From NCBI GenBank assembly GCA_050298555.1, contig JBNKUL010000037.1, positions 25,702-89,701 of the forward strand: a DNA stretch of 64,000 nt. The letters are read 5' to 3'. Shown here one piece after another: positions 1-9,846 of the stretch. Origin of the DNA: JAPHSX01 sp050298555 (GTDB lineage: Bacteria; Pseudomonadota; Gammaproteobacteria; Thiohalomonadales; Thiohalomonadaceae). Position 1 is the first letter of the stretch. Every line of letters starts with the position of its first letter. A model generated the notes under the pieces. The model was not told the DNA's origin. It saw only the letters and a list, made by a program, of their open reading frames with translations, and made no database searches. A program made the position numbers and the translations under genes.

Positions 1-295
1 CATCCGTAGCGGTACGACTACCATCATGGCTGTGCGCCCCCAGGGCGATAAGCTTTGCCTCGTCCATCGCCTTTACTTCGGTAAGTACACCGATCTTCTC
101 CAACTGCTGGGTGAGATTGTGCGCAAGCTCGTGGCTGATATTCTTCTTCAGGACCACCGCCGACAGGGTGAAGAGCCGTTCCACCTTTTCAGCGGTCAAC
201 TCGAACAGCTGTTGCAAGCTCTCCTTGACCTGTTCCGGGTCGACATCATCGACCAGGTCACCACGAAACACCACCATATAGTTCACATCAGACAT
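1..295 (-). CDS. N-terminal part of an unrecognised protein, cut by the window edge
   Basis: The reading frame opens with an ATG whose complement ends at 295 and stays open to base 1, giving about 98 residues that begin MSDVNYMVVFRGDLVDDVDP. The rest lies outside the window. The pattern (a short beta strand, 'FRGDLV', a 'DPEQVK' helix, 'LFTLSAVVLKKNIS', then an acidic helix) resembles a small module that I recall at the N-terminus of some gammaproteobacterial membrane proteins, for example ones carrying RDD or DUF805 domains. That resemblance is from memory, and the part that would settle it is missing. No function is assigned. It lies downstream of the EAL regulator on the same strand, after a 180-base gap. 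Confidence 0.6.
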   Translation of the reverse strand, partial: MSDVNYMVVFRGDLVDDVDPEQVKESLQQLFELTAEKVERLFTLSAVVLKKNISHELAHNLTQQLEKIGVLTEVKAMDEAKLIALGAHSHDGSRTATD

Positions 296-475
296 TCCAC
301 CTCTCCCTGTGTGGTTTTCTCACTGCATTCACGCACTGCGAAGGTACGTTTCTTATTATGCTGTTTCCAGGTTTTTAACATGCCGCCCAAGAGGGGTCAA
401 CGCAGAGCAATAGAGTCGTGACAGGGAGATACGCTCAACCCTTCTGATGCTAAAGATATCGGAAAGCTCGAAGGG

Positions 476-1672
476 CTACGTCCATAGCGGTCGGACCTTA
501 TCCCATGAGCTTATCCATCCAGGAATATCATTACCGCTCATCGGCTTGCTGATGTAGTAGCCCTGCACCAAATCACAGCCTAGTCCCTTGACCAGATCCC
601 ACTCTTCCTTTGTCTCCACGCCTTCCGCCACCAGCGTCATATTGAGCTTTTTGGCCAAATCGACACTCGATTCCAGAATCGCCATAGCCGCCTGGTCGTG
701 ATCGGCACGATTGACAAAACTGCGGTCAATCTTCAGTTCATTGAAGGGGATACGGCGTAGCTGCTCCATGGACGAGTATCCGGTGCCAAAATCATCGATA
801 GAGAGCTTAACCCCCTGCAGGTAGAGCCGAGTCAGAATCTCCAGGGCACTGGTGAGATTCTGCATCAGTCGCGACTCCGTCACCTCGATAGTAATCCCAG
901 AGGGGTCGATACCAAGCGATGAGGCGGTATCAATCAACATTTCCGGCAACTCGAGTTGCTGCAGGTTATGCACAGACACATTGACGGCCACCTGCAGCTT
1001 GAGTCCCATGCGTTGCCATGCCGCGGCATAACGCATTGCCTGGAAGAACACCGTCTGCGTCAGTGCATCAATTAGCCCACTCTCCTCGGCCATTGGGATG
1101 AAGCGGTCCGGGGTAACCACGCCGTAATCGGGGTGGTTCCATCTAACCAGGGTCTCGACCCCATCGATATGGCCACTCTGGACATCCACCTTGGGCTGAA
1201 AATAGGAGACCAGTTCTCCACCGCGCAATGCGCGCTCCAGTTCCGTTGCGTCCAGTGAGACCGGGCTTTCTGTAGCATGACGCTGTGCATGTGCAGGGGA
1301 AGTATTTTTCAGCGCCTCGGCCAATGCCTTTGTCGTCACCGGCTTCTCGAGTGCCGCGAGGATATTGAGTTGGTGTGCCTGCGCCAGATCATACACCGAC
1401 TCAAGAAGACGGTTGTCGCTACCGCTGATGATAATAATGTCACCGGAATAGTGACGCTCTCCGAGGTGACGCAGAAACTCTATGCCATCCATGCCGGGCA
1501 TGCGCAGGTCACAAAGGATTAACGACAACTTTTCTTTATCGGCATCAATAACGGAAAGTGCCTCGCTGCCATCCACCGAAACAGTTATATCGCGTATTCC
1601 CAGCGCATGAAGAACCGGCGACATCAACTCCACAATCATCGGGTCATCGTCGACAAGAAGCACCTTCTTCAT
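476..1672 (-). CDS. Response regulator with EAL domain (probable c-di-GMP phosphodiesterase)
   Basis: This 398-residue cytoplasmic protein has a receiver domain (about 1-120) and an EAL domain (about 143-385). In the receiver, D9/D10 form the acidic pocket, D55 is the expected phosphoacceptor and K110 the conserved lysine. In the EAL domain the signature reads ETL at 173-175, and the later catalytic motifs are intact (DDFGTGYSS, KIDRSF, VAEGVET, QGYYISKP). Hydrolysis of cyclic di-GMP to pGpG is therefore likely, since the metal-binding Glu is kept and only the second residue of the motif differs. The gene starts 52 bases after the large hybrid kinase on the same strand. The kinase's HPt domain is a plausible phosphodonor; that pairing is inference from position. 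Confidence 0.93.
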   Translation of the reverse strand: MKKVLLVDDDPMIVELMSPVLHALGIRDITVSVDGSEALSVIDADKEKLSLILCDLRMPGMDGIEFLRHLGERHYSGDIIIISGSDNRLLESVYDLAQAHQLNILAALEKPVTTKALAEALKNTSPAHAQRHATESPVSLDATELERALRGGELVSYFQPKVDVQSGHIDGVETLVRWNHPDYGVVTPDRFIPMAEESGLIDALTQTVFFQAMRYAAAWQRMGLKLQVAVNVSVHNLQQLELPEMLIDTASSLGIDPSGITIEVTESRLMQNLTSALEILTRLYLQGVKLSIDDFGTGYSSMEQLRRIPFNELKIDRSFVNRADHDQAAMAILESSVDLAKKLNMTLVAEGVETKEEWDLVKGLGCDLVQGYYISKPMSGNDIPGWISSWDKVRPLWT

Positions 1673-1724
1673 AATAGCTTTTCCCCCTCCGCTCCTTATG
1701 TGATTGGTTGTGAATCAACAAATA

Positions 1725-4700
1725 TCAAGCCAGCAGTGTTGCGATTTCATTCTCCAGCTTTTCCAACAAAGGTGCGAGACTCTGTTGCTGAGCAAGGATC
1801 TCCTCGCGCCGCTCCTCCTTGCCAGCCTGCTCCATCGTCTGTAGCAGTGACACCAACGCTTCTGCCCCCAGCGCCCGTGCCGATGACTTGATACGGTGCG
1901 CAAGCAATCCCACCTGCTCAAGATCATCCTCAGCAATCGCATCATTGATCTCACTGACGGTATCCCGAGCCGTTTGCAGAAACTTCTTCAGTATCTGCTG
2001 TTGCACCTCGCTGTCGCTGCCGACATATTCGGTCAGCACATCAAGACGTACCAGCCCCTCCCCATTCACCTCCTCACCGGAAGGAAAAACTCCTCCTTCA
2101 TCTTGCTGCTGAAGTGGCTCCACCCACTTTGCCAGCTCGCGCCTGAGGCGTTTTAGTTCGAGCGGTTTGCTCAGATAGCCGTCCATGCCGCACTGAATAC
2201 ACTTATCCCCCTCTCCCTGCAGCGCGTTAGCGGTAACGGCGATGATTGGAGTGTGGTTGCGTCCCGTTACACTCTCATCTTCACGAATAGCTGCCGTCAT
2301 CTGGTAGCCATCCATTACCGGCATATGGCAGTCGGTCAATACCAGTGCGTATTCTTCCTCGCGCCACATCTGCAGGCCTTGTCTGCCATCTGCAGCGATA
2401 TCCGCGGCATAGCCAAGCAGCCATAGCTGGCGCAAGATGACCTCCTGATTGGTTAGGTTATCCTCTGCCACGAGAATCAGGCGATTCATACTCTGCGCCA
2501 TCTCCCGGCTTGGAGGGGCGACGGCAACGTTAATCGGTTCATCTCCGCTGCCAACAGGTGGACTAGCGCGTCCAACCGCCGAGGCAATTGCGCTATGCAG
2601 TGCGCGCCGCTTGAGCGGGTAGTTTTCCACCAGGATGACATCATCATCCTTCAGCTCGCGATACTGCAGTTCATCGGGAACGGCCAGCACATAGCGTAGT
2701 TGCCCAGCAGACTGCTCACGCAAACGCTTTAATAGCGGTTCCATCTTGTCACCAGATATCGTTTTAAATAGCAGAACAACATCATACGAGTGACCACCAT
2801 CCAGCTCCGACCATAATGCCTCATCCGTGGAGACCACCCGGCTGTCGCATCCACAGGCATTGACGTAGTTATTAACGTTTTTGAATTCATATTCATCAGG
2901 AACCAGACACAGTACCGATAGGTCGCTAATAACCGGTTCACTTGGGACTATCGCCGTTCTATCACAGACAAAGGGCAGGTCGACGGTAAAGGTGGTGCCT
3001 TTGTGCTCGACACTCTCGACCGAAATCCCCCCCCCCATCATTTCGGTAAGGTTCTTGCAAATGGAGAGACCCAGCCCAGTACCGCCAAAGCGGCGTGTGG
3101 TCGAAGCCTCGGCCTGGAAAAAGGGGCTAAATAGTCGCTGCGTCACCTCTTCGCTCATCCCTATACCGTTGTCCTTGACGCGAAAACGGATTTGAATATT
3201 CACCCCATTGCCCCCCTCCAGCCGGCTGACGTCCACCGCCATATAGCCATTCTCCTTGTTGGTAAACTTAATGGCATTGCCGCACAGATTGTAGAGGATC
3301 TGCCTTATTCGTACCGGGTCGCCGATTAGCGGCAAATTGAGATTGGGGTCCTGATAGAGGTAGAAGCGGATATTCTTGCTACGGGCGATCGGCCGTATGA
3401 TATCGGCGACGCTGTCGATTACATCGTCAAGACTGAAGCTGGTCTGTTCCAGCTTGAGCTTGCCCGCCTCGATCTTGGAGAGGTCGAGGATGTCGTCAAT
3501 AATGCGGAGCAGTGAAAAGGCGGAGTCATGCACCACACCCAGCATACGCTGCTGTTCCTCGTTCAATGGTGTATTGCGCAACAGTTCGATCATACCGACG
3601 ACACCGTTCATCGGGGTGCGGATCTCGTGACTCATGGTGGCAAGAAAGGCGGACTTTGCCTGTACCGCCGCCTCGGCGTTCTCGCGCGACTGGATCAACT
3701 CCGCCTCTACCGCCTTTCGCTCAGCGATGTTCGTCACGAAGGCAACAAACATCGCCTCCGCATCGGACTCTTCAGGCCGATACATCGCCGTAATCTCCAC
3801 CGGCACTGACGCCCCCCCTTTCGTCTGGTGTGTCGATTCAAAACGCCCCCAGCCCTGCTCCACATAGGGTCGCATCAGCTCCCGCCACTGCGCCTGTGGG
3901 AATCCCGGATCAAAATCACTAATGCTCATCGCCCTCAGCTCATCCATGCTGTAGCCGAGGTGCTTGCCCCCCTCATCACTCACCCACACTAACCGGCCAT
4001 CACTGGCGCGAAACCAGAACTCTGCAATTCCTGTACGCTCCAGCACCTGATGGGTCAGCGACAATATCTCATTGGCCTCTTCAGCGGCCTCCTTCTCCTG
4101 CTGAATCCTCTCCGCTGCATCGACCTGGGCGGTGATATCCTGCACCACCCCGATCATCCTCACTGCCTTGCCACTCTCATCGCGGTAAACCCTGCCGACC
4201 TCGTGTACATATCGCACCTCACCATCCCTGGTGAGAATGCGGTGCTCAAGGTCGTAGGGATCGAACTCACCACTCAATGCCGCCTCGATACAGTGCGCCA
4301 CATGGTCGCGATCCTCGGGATGGACACGACTCATGAATAGTTCATAACTAGGGGAATCCTCACCCTTGTCCGCGCCGAATAAGCGATAGGTTTCGTCGGT
4401 CCAGGTAATATCGCCATCCTCTATTCCCCAATCCCAACTGCCGACATGAGCAATATGTTGCGAGCGTTGCAGCAGGTCCTCATTGCGCTGCAGTGCCCGC
4501 TGCGCATCGACCCGCTCGGAGATGTCATGGAGAATGCCGATAAACCGCTCCTCCCCATTACGTTGCATGCGGGTAACGTTGAGTTCAATGGGGATCAAAC
4601 GCCCATCCTTGTGCAGGCCATACAGCTCTCGCGAACGGTTAATCACGCGTGACTCGTAGAGTTCCGATTGCTGCACATATTCGTCGTGCTGCCGGCGCAT

Positions 4701-5951
4701 TTCATGGGGCATCAATTTATTGACATTCCGGCCCACAATCTCACTCACGTCGTAGCCGAACATCGCTGCGGCTGCGGGGTTGACGGTCTCGATCTTCGCG
4801 TTACGATCGATGGTGATGATCCCCTCGCCACTGTTTTGCAGCACCGCGCTGAGGTTACTCTGGATCTGCCAGTTCTTGCGCCGCGTCAGGTAGAGAAAGG
4901 TGGAGAAAATCAATATCAATATGCTGCCGCCCCAGGTCATCCCTTGCATCAGGCTACGGCCCGTTGCCAGCGCGGCCCCTGCCTCCGCCGCATCCAGCTT
5001 CGCGCCTATCCCCATGTTCAGCATAGCGAGCCAGCGTCCCTGCCCCACCGAATCGACGCCGCGGTAGTCCTCGAACTCCACCACTCCGTGGACAGGCTGC
5101 TGCCCCACAATGGCTGCAACCAGTTCGCTCAACGCTCCGCTATCCGGCACTCGCAACTGTAGCGCCAGTTGTGAACCCTCCCCTTGCGGCAAGATACCCA
5201 TACGGTAGAGCTGCTCTTCGTAGCGGCTGATAGTCAGCAGGCGTCCCTGTGCATCAAAGGCGTAAACCTCTCCACTGCCGCCGAATTTCAGGCGTCTGAA
5301 CAATGCATTAAACTCATTCGGCACCGAGAGGCGAAACAGCAGGAACATCTTCTCACCGCGAATCGTGCGGCGAAGCGGAGCACCGACAAACATCGTGACA
5401 GGCCGATGACCATACTGCTCCGTCTCGTCATCCAGCGGTACATCGGAGTAGAGCGGCAGGCTCAGCGCCACATCCCCCTCACGCATGCGCGCAAAGAACT
5501 CAGGTTGTCCCTCTAGCAGGCTTTTAATGCCGACATTGCTATCACGTGAGGAGGCGAGATTGTAATTGTCGCTATCGACGATAAAGAAACCCAGGTATCC
5601 CAGGTCCCCCATGAGCGGAACAAAACGGTCCCGCAGCCGCTTCTGTCCCGGTGATGAGAGCAGGCCTGTTCCGTCATCATGGGGCACAGCGCTCAACTCC
5701 CGCACCGCCTCCTCCACCTCGGACTGGCTTGCCCAGTAGCGCACACCGGCACTTTGGTTATTGAACCAGCGCTCCAGCGATAACTCTGCCGCATCGACGG
5801 TGCGGTTCAGCTTATTACCCACCTCCTCATAGATCGCTGAGCTAAAACGCTGCTGGATGGTCCATGCACCGAATTGCAGCGCCGCAATGACCAGCAGAGT
5901 AGTGAGTATTAGGAGTCGTTTTTCAGTAAGTACGCTATTCATTCCTGTCAT
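1725..5951 (-). CDS. Hybrid sensor histidine kinase (Cache-like sensor, three PAS, HisKA, HATPase, two receivers, HPt)
   Basis: This 1408-residue inner-membrane kinase has a transmembrane helix at about 12-33, an extracytoplasmic Cache-like sensor (about 34-335) and a second helix (about 340-357). Three PAS segments follow (about 363-480, 495-610 and 625-745). HisKA carries the phosphoacceptor H775 in MSHEIRTP. The HATPase runs about 875-995, with N-box CGNAIKF, DNGIG and GGTGLGL. A receiver-like segment at about 1010-1120 lacks an obvious phosphoacceptor Asp, while the second receiver (about 1156-1278) has D1207. The C-terminal HPt has H1352 in AHRIKSS. This is the BarA/ArcB-like phosphorelay order. 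No HAMP domain is apparent. The start is either the first ATG or the ATG three codons on; neither has a strong ribosome site. The signal sensed is unknown. The EAL response regulator follows closely. Confidence 0.95.
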   Translation of the reverse strand: MTGMNSVLTEKRLLILTTLLVIAALQFGAWTIQQRFSSAIYEEVGNKLNRTVDAAELSLERWFNNQSAGVRYWASQSEVEEAVRELSAVPHDDGTGLLSSPGQKRLRDRFVPLMGDLGYLGFFIVDSDNYNLASSRDSNVGIKSLLEGQPEFFARMREGDVALSLPLYSDVPLDDETEQYGHRPVTMFVGAPLRRTIRGEKMFLLFRLSVPNEFNALFRRLKFGGSGEVYAFDAQGRLLTISRYEEQLYRMGILPQGEGSQLALQLRVPDSGALSELVAAIVGQQPVHGVVEFEDYRGVDSVGQGRWLAMLNMGIGAKLDAAEAGAALATGRSLMQGMTWGGSILILIFSTFLYLTRRKNWQIQSNLSAVLQNSGEGIITIDRNAKIETVNPAAAAMFGYDVSEIVGRNVNKLMPHEMRRQHDEYVQQSELYESRVINRSRELYGLHKDGRLIPIELNVTRMQRNGEERFIGILHDISERVDAQRALQRNEDLLQRSQHIAHVGSWDWGIEDGDITWTDETYRLFGADKGEDSPSYELFMSRVHPEDRDHVAHCIEAALSGEFDPYDLEHRILTRDGEVRYVHEVGRVYRDESGKAVRMIGVVQDITAQVDAAERIQQEKEAAEEANEILSLTHQVLERTGIAEFWFRASDGRLVWVSDEGGKHLGYSMDELRAMSISDFDPGFPQAQWRELMRPYVEQGWGRFESTHQTKGGASVPVEITAMYRPEESDAEAMFVAFVTNIAERKAVEAELIQSRENAEAAVQAKSAFLATMSHEIRTPMNGVVGMIELLRNTPLNEEQQRMLGVVHDSAFSLLRIIDDILDLSKIEAGKLKLEQTSFSLDDVIDSVADIIRPIARSKNIRFYLYQDPNLNLPLIGDPVRIRQILYNLCGNAIKFTNKENGYMAVDVSRLEGGNGVNIQIRFRVKDNGIGMSEEVTQRLFSPFFQAEASTTRRFGGTGLGLSICKNLTEMMGGGISVESVEHKGTTFTVDLPFVCDRTAIVPSEPVISDLSVLCLVPDEYEFKNVNNYVNACGCDSRVVSTDEALWSELDGGHSYDVVLLFKTISGDKMEPLLKRLREQSAGQLRYVLAVPDELQYRELKDDDVILVENYPLKRRALHSAIASAVGRASPPVGSGDEPINVAVAPPSREMAQSMNRLILVAEDNLTNQEVILRQLWLLGYAADIAADGRQGLQMWREEEYALVLTDCHMPVMDGYQMTAAIREDESVTGRNHTPIIAVTANALQGEGDKCIQCGMDGYLSKPLELKRLRRELAKWVEPLQQQDEGGVFPSGEEVNGEGLVRLDVLTEYVGSDSEVQQQILKKFLQTARDTVSEINDAIAEDDLEQVGLLAHRIKSSARALGAEALVSLLQTMEQAGKEERREEILAQQQSLAPLLEKLENEIATLLA

Positions 5952-6157
5952 CCCGCCTGCGGCCGCCGAGTGCCCTCGCCACGTTTAGACCTCCTCATCC
6001 ATACAACTCGAGAATAGACCATGACCATCTGCATACCAGTGAGCCTCCCATACCGTCACTGAGGAATATGCACGGGCGGGGCCAGGCATCCGATAGCGCC
6101 TCAACCTAGCCTGCGGTAGACTGCGCACTCAACCCACAAAAGGATCCAACACGCACC

Positions 6158-7081
6158 ATGCACGCCCTGGAAATATCCGGCCTGGAGAAGACCTATCGCA
6201 ACGGCTTCACCGCCCTCAAAGGCATCGACCTAAACGTTGAGGAGGGAGATTTCTTTGCCCTGCTCGGCCCCAACGGCGCCGGCAAATCGACCACCATCAG
6301 CATCATCACCTCGCTGGTGAACAAGAGCGCCGGTTCGGTCAGGGTGTTCGGCAACGACATGGAGCGCCAGCCGATGCTGGTAAAACGTGACCTGGGGCTG
6401 GTGCCGCAGGAGTTCAACTTCAACATGTTCGAGCCGGTGGAGGAGATCGTGATCAACCAGGCCGGCTACTACGGTGTGGAGAAGAAGATCGCCGAGGAGC
6501 GCTGCGAGTGGGCACTAAAGAAGCTGGGGCTGTGGGAGAAGCGCCGCGCCATGGCACGCGGCCTCTCCGGCGGCATGAAGCGGCGCCTGATGATTGCCCG
6601 CGCCCTGGTCCACTCGCCGCGGCTGCTGATCCTCGATGAGCCTACCGCCGGTGTGGACATCGAGCTGCGCCGCTCCATGTGGCAGTTCCTGCGCGAAGTC
6701 AATGCGGAAGGCACCACCATCATCCTCACCACCCACTACCTGGAAGAGGCGGAGATGCTGTGCCGCAACGTGGCGATCATCGACCAGGGTGAGATCATCA
6801 AGCACACCTCGATCAAGGAGCTGATCAACCAGCTCGACAAAGAGACCTTCATCCTCGATCTGGGCACACCGCAAAAGGTATGCCCAGAGCTACAGTGCGG
6901 CTACCCAGTTGAACTGACTGACGAGACAACACTGGAGATCGAGGTGCGACGCGAAGAGAGCCTCAATGTCATCTTCGCCGAACTCAGCTCATTGGGTATC
7001 GAGGTGGTATCGATGCGTAACAAGGCCAACCGCCTGGAAGAGCTGTTCCTGGACCTGGTCGAGAAAGGGGGGGAGAAGTAA
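6158..7081 (+). CDS. yadG: ABC transporter ATP-binding protein, YadG type
   Basis: This 307-residue cytoplasmic ATPase powers an ABC-2 exporter. Walker A GPNGAGKS is at 37-44, the signature LSGGM at 136-140, Walker B LLILDEP at 156-162 with E161 as catalytic base, and the H-loop histidine is H193. Length and sequence style match E. coli YadG (about 308 residues). Its TAA stop shares one base with the ATG of the permease gene, so the two are translationally coupled. The transported substrate is not known for this family; related systems export drugs or polysaccharides. A run of seven G just before the stop codon is a possible place for sequencing error but does not break the frame. Confidence 0.93.
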   Translation: MHALEISGLEKTYRNGFTALKGIDLNVEEGDFFALLGPNGAGKSTTISIITSLVNKSAGSVRVFGNDMERQPMLVKRDLGLVPQEFNFNMFEPVEEIVINQAGYYGVEKKIAEERCEWALKKLGLWEKRRAMARGLSGGMKRRLMIARALVHSPRLLILDEPTAGVDIELRRSMWQFLREVNAEGTTIILTTHYLEEAEMLCRNVAIIDQGEIIKHTSIKELINQLDKETFILDLGTPQKVCPELQCGYPVELTDETTLEIEVRREESLNVIFAELSSLGIEVVSMRNKANRLEELFLDLVEKGGEK

Positions 7082-7854
7082 TGGGCCTGCAAACCTACCG
7101 TATCGCCTTCAATACCATCCTGGTAAAGGAGATCCGCCGCTTCCGCCGCATCTGGGTACAAACCATCGTACCGCCGATGATCACCACCGCCCTCTACTTC
7201 GTCATTTTCGGCAAGATGATCGGCTCCCAGCTCGCCCCCATCGAGGGTTTCAGCTACATGGACTACATCGTACCGGGGCTGATCATGATGGGCATCATCA
7301 CCAACTCCTACGCCAACGTGGTCTCCTCCTTCTACGGCGCGAAGTTCAGCAATTACATCGAAGAGCTGTTGATCTCCCCCATCCCCCACTCGCTGATCCT
7401 CATCGGCTACATCTCCGGCGGTGTGGCGCGCGGACTGACCGTGGGGGCGATGGTGACCATCGTCGCCACCTTCTTTACCGACCTGCACTTCCATAACATC
7501 GCGGTCATCCTGAGCGTGGCGCTGCTTACCTCGATCCTGTTCGCCCTCGGCGGCTTCATTAACGCGGTATTTGCCAAGAGCTTCGACGACATCAGCATCA
7601 TCCCCACCTTCGTGCTGACGCCGCTGACCTACCTCGGTGGGATCTTCTACTCGGTGAGCATGCTGCCCGACTTCTGGCAGAGCCTGTCGCTGGGAAATCC
7701 TATCCTCTATATGGTCAACACCTTCCGCTACGGCATGTTGGGGGTCTCCGATATTTCGCTCGGCGTCGCCTATGGCGTGATCATCGGCTTCATCGCCCTG
7801 CTCTACAGCTACAGCCTGTGGCTAATGAAACGTGGGGTGGGGTTGCGGGGGTAG
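7081..7854 (+). CDS. yadH: ABC-2 type permease, YadH type
   Basis: This 257-residue inner-membrane permease forms the channel half of the YadG/YadH exporter. It shows about six hydrophobic segments and the ABC-2 signature region near the C-terminus (LTPLTYLGGIFYSV, then a turn, then GNPILYMVNTFRYG). Length agrees with E. coli YadH (256). The start codon overlaps the stop of the ATPase gene (TAATG). The end lies 24 bases from the convergent end of the ankyrin gene, with no clear terminator between them. It probably acts as a homodimer with two YadG subunits; this is family knowledge, and the substrate is unknown. Confidence 0.92.
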   Translation: MGLQTYRIAFNTILVKEIRRFRRIWVQTIVPPMITTALYFVIFGKMIGSQLAPIEGFSYMDYIVPGLIMMGIITNSYANVVSSFYGAKFSNYIEELLISPIPHSLILIGYISGGVARGLTVGAMVTIVATFFTDLHFHNIAVILSVALLTSILFALGGFINAVFAKSFDDISIIPTFVLTPLTYLGGIFYSVSMLPDFWQSLSLGNPILYMVNTFRYGMLGVSDISLGVAYGVIIGFIALLYSYSLWLMKRGVGLRG

Positions 7855-7878
7855 CCATTTGCCCCGCAACGGGCCGCG

Positions 7879-9846
7879 CTAACCGGAAAGCAGTTTCCAC
7901 CAGTTTTTGCTGTTATTGCGGTGGCGCTCAAACAGCGCCACCGCCTCCTCCATACCCAGCTGTTCAGCCAGTTCCTGAGCGGTGAGTTTTTGTCGGTTCC
8001 TCAGGTAGGGGTCTGCCCCCGCCTTGAGCAACTCGGCCACAACCGAAACATGCCCCCCACGAACCGCCAGCAGTAACGCCGAGTTACCCGCCCTGTTGCG
8101 CTGATCAAGCGGTGCCCCCGCCTTGAGCAACGCCTTTACGATCGCCAACGCCCCCTGTTCAGCGGCGAGTGCCAGGGCGGTATTACCGTCACGACTGGTG
8201 TGGGCCACATCGGCCCCTGCGCGCAATAGCAACGCCACACACTCCAGGTGCCCCCCGAGCACGGCGCGTGACAGGGCGGTATGCCCTTTGTCGTCCCCGC
8301 TACCCTCCCTCGCCCCATGCGCCAGCAGCCGTTGCACCATCGGCGCATCGCCACGGTCGGCGGCATACCACAGGGCGTCGCGCCCCTTGCTATCTTTAGC
8401 ATTGGGATTCGCACCGGCCGTTAACAGGCGTTCGGCAAACTCGCCGTAACCGCCCAACACCGCACGCTGTAACGGCGTGATACCCTGCCGATCCGGTTGC
8501 GCCGTGTCGGCCCCGGCCGCCAGCAACAGCTCGATCACGCCGCCCTCACCCAGCGCTGTCGCCAGGGCCAGGGCCGAACGCCCCTGCGCATCACTGGCAT
8601 TGGCGTCGGCCTCAGCCGCCAGCAACAGGGCCACCGTCCGCTTGCGCCCCTGCCGCTCGAGTGCCCAGATCAAGGCACTACGTCCGCTGTCGTCTCGGTG
8701 GTTGGGATCGGCCCCCGCCTTGAGCAGCCTGGCCACCACATCGTGGTGGCCGCGCCAGGCGGCGCGGGTCAGGGCCGTGTGCCCCTCGACGTCCACGGCA
8801 TCCACTTCGCCCCCCCGGCCGATAATGGCGGCAACCTGTTCATCCTCACCGCGCCAGGCGGCGATCATCAACGGCGACCAGCCCTGGTAGAGGCCCTCAT
8901 CGCCCTCCCCCTGCGTGCCCACCAGCGCGGCGAGTGAGCGCTCAAAAGCGCCGCTCTGCCGACGCGCCCCGGCCTGCTGCAGCTGACGGGCAATCGCCGT
9001 ATGCCCGCCCTGCTCGGCGATGGAAAGGGCGGACTCGCCGTTGGCACAACGCAGGTTGGGATCGGCCCCCTGCGCCAGCAGGGCAGAGACGGCGGCGGAT
9101 TTGGCGGCACGCACGGCATTGATCAGTGCGGTGTTGCCATCGCTGTCGCTGGCATCGACCGCGGCACCTGCGGCCAGCAGCCGCCGTACCGTTGGCGCAT
9201 CACCCAGCCGCGCGGCGACACGTAGGGGAACATCACCGTAACGATCCGCCCGGTTGGCATCGGCGCCGGCCCTGAGCAGCTCTACCACCACCTTGGCGTG
9301 GCCCCCCTCCACCGCCTCCAGCAAGGGGGTGCGGCCATTTTCATCCCGGCCATTCGCCGCGACACCTTGCCGCAGTAGGCGCCTCACCGTCTCCAGCTCG
9401 CCCCTGCGTGCAGCGGTTCGCAGTTGGGCCGCGTCACCGCTCTCCTCTTTCGGCACGTTCTGCAGGCGGGCCCGGGCGGAGTCATCCCCCTGGGCGGCGG
9501 CCTGGCGGTAGCGTCCAACGGCCTCCCTGGGGCTGCTGCAACCCTCCCCCTTCTTACACAGGTCGGCGCTCAGGGTGAGTGCTTTGGCATGCCCCTGAGC
9601 GGCCGCCTTTTGCGCCCAGGACGCGGCCTGGCGCAGGTCCTTTTCGACGCCTCGGCCGCTGCGATAGAGGACGGCGAGCTGATATTGCGCCTCGGCATCG
9701 TTCTGCCTCGCCAGCTCACCAAGCAGGCGGGCCATACGTGGGTAGTCGCGCTGTCGTGCAGCAAGCAGGACATCGTCCATGGTTTCGGCCAACGCCAACG
9801 GCGCGGTGAAGATCATAAGGGACAGCAACAGGGGTAGTTTTTTCAT
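7879..9846 (-). CDS. Secreted Sel1-ankyrin repeat protein
   Basis: This 655-residue protein starts with a cleavable signal peptide (MKKLPLLLSLMIF to about A20). A Sel1-like region (about 45-130) has two AxxLxxLYxxGxG-type units. About 15 ankyrin repeats of 33 residues then run to the C-terminus (consensus GxTALxxAxxxGHxxVVxxLLxAGADPN), with a 20-residue insertion after the fifth. There is no catalytic signature, so a scaffold or protein-binding role in the periplasm is the reasonable reading. Its ATG shares a base with the stop codon of the ferredoxin/FAD oxidoreductase gene, so the two are co-translated. It lies divergently from the cytochrome operon. Whether it helps assemble the cytochromes is speculation based on position. 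Confidence 0.9.
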   Translation of the reverse strand: MKKLPLLLSLMIFTAPLALAETMDDVLLAARQRDYPRMARLLGELARQNDAEAQYQLAVLYRSGRGVEKDLRQAASWAQKAAAQGHAKALTLSADLCKKGEGCSSPREAVGRYRQAAAQGDDSARARLQNVPKEESGDAAQLRTAARRGELETVRRLLRQGVAANGRDENGRTPLLEAVEGGHAKVVVELLRAGADANRADRYGDVPLRVAARLGDAPTVRRLLAAGAAVDASDSDGNTALINAVRAAKSAAVSALLAQGADPNLRCANGESALSIAEQGGHTAIARQLQQAGARRQSGAFERSLAALVGTQGEGDEGLYQGWSPLMIAAWRGEDEQVAAIIGRGGEVDAVDVEGHTALTRAAWRGHHDVVARLLKAGADPNHRDDSGRSALIWALERQGRKRTVALLLAAEADANASDAQGRSALALATALGEGGVIELLLAAGADTAQPDRQGITPLQRAVLGGYGEFAERLLTAGANPNAKDSKGRDALWYAADRGDAPMVQRLLAHGAREGSGDDKGHTALSRAVLGGHLECVALLLRAGADVAHTSRDGNTALALAAEQGALAIVKALLKAGAPLDQRNRAGNSALLLAVRGGHVSVVAELLKAGADPYLRNRQKLTAQELAEQLGMEEAVALFERHRNNSKNWWKLLSG

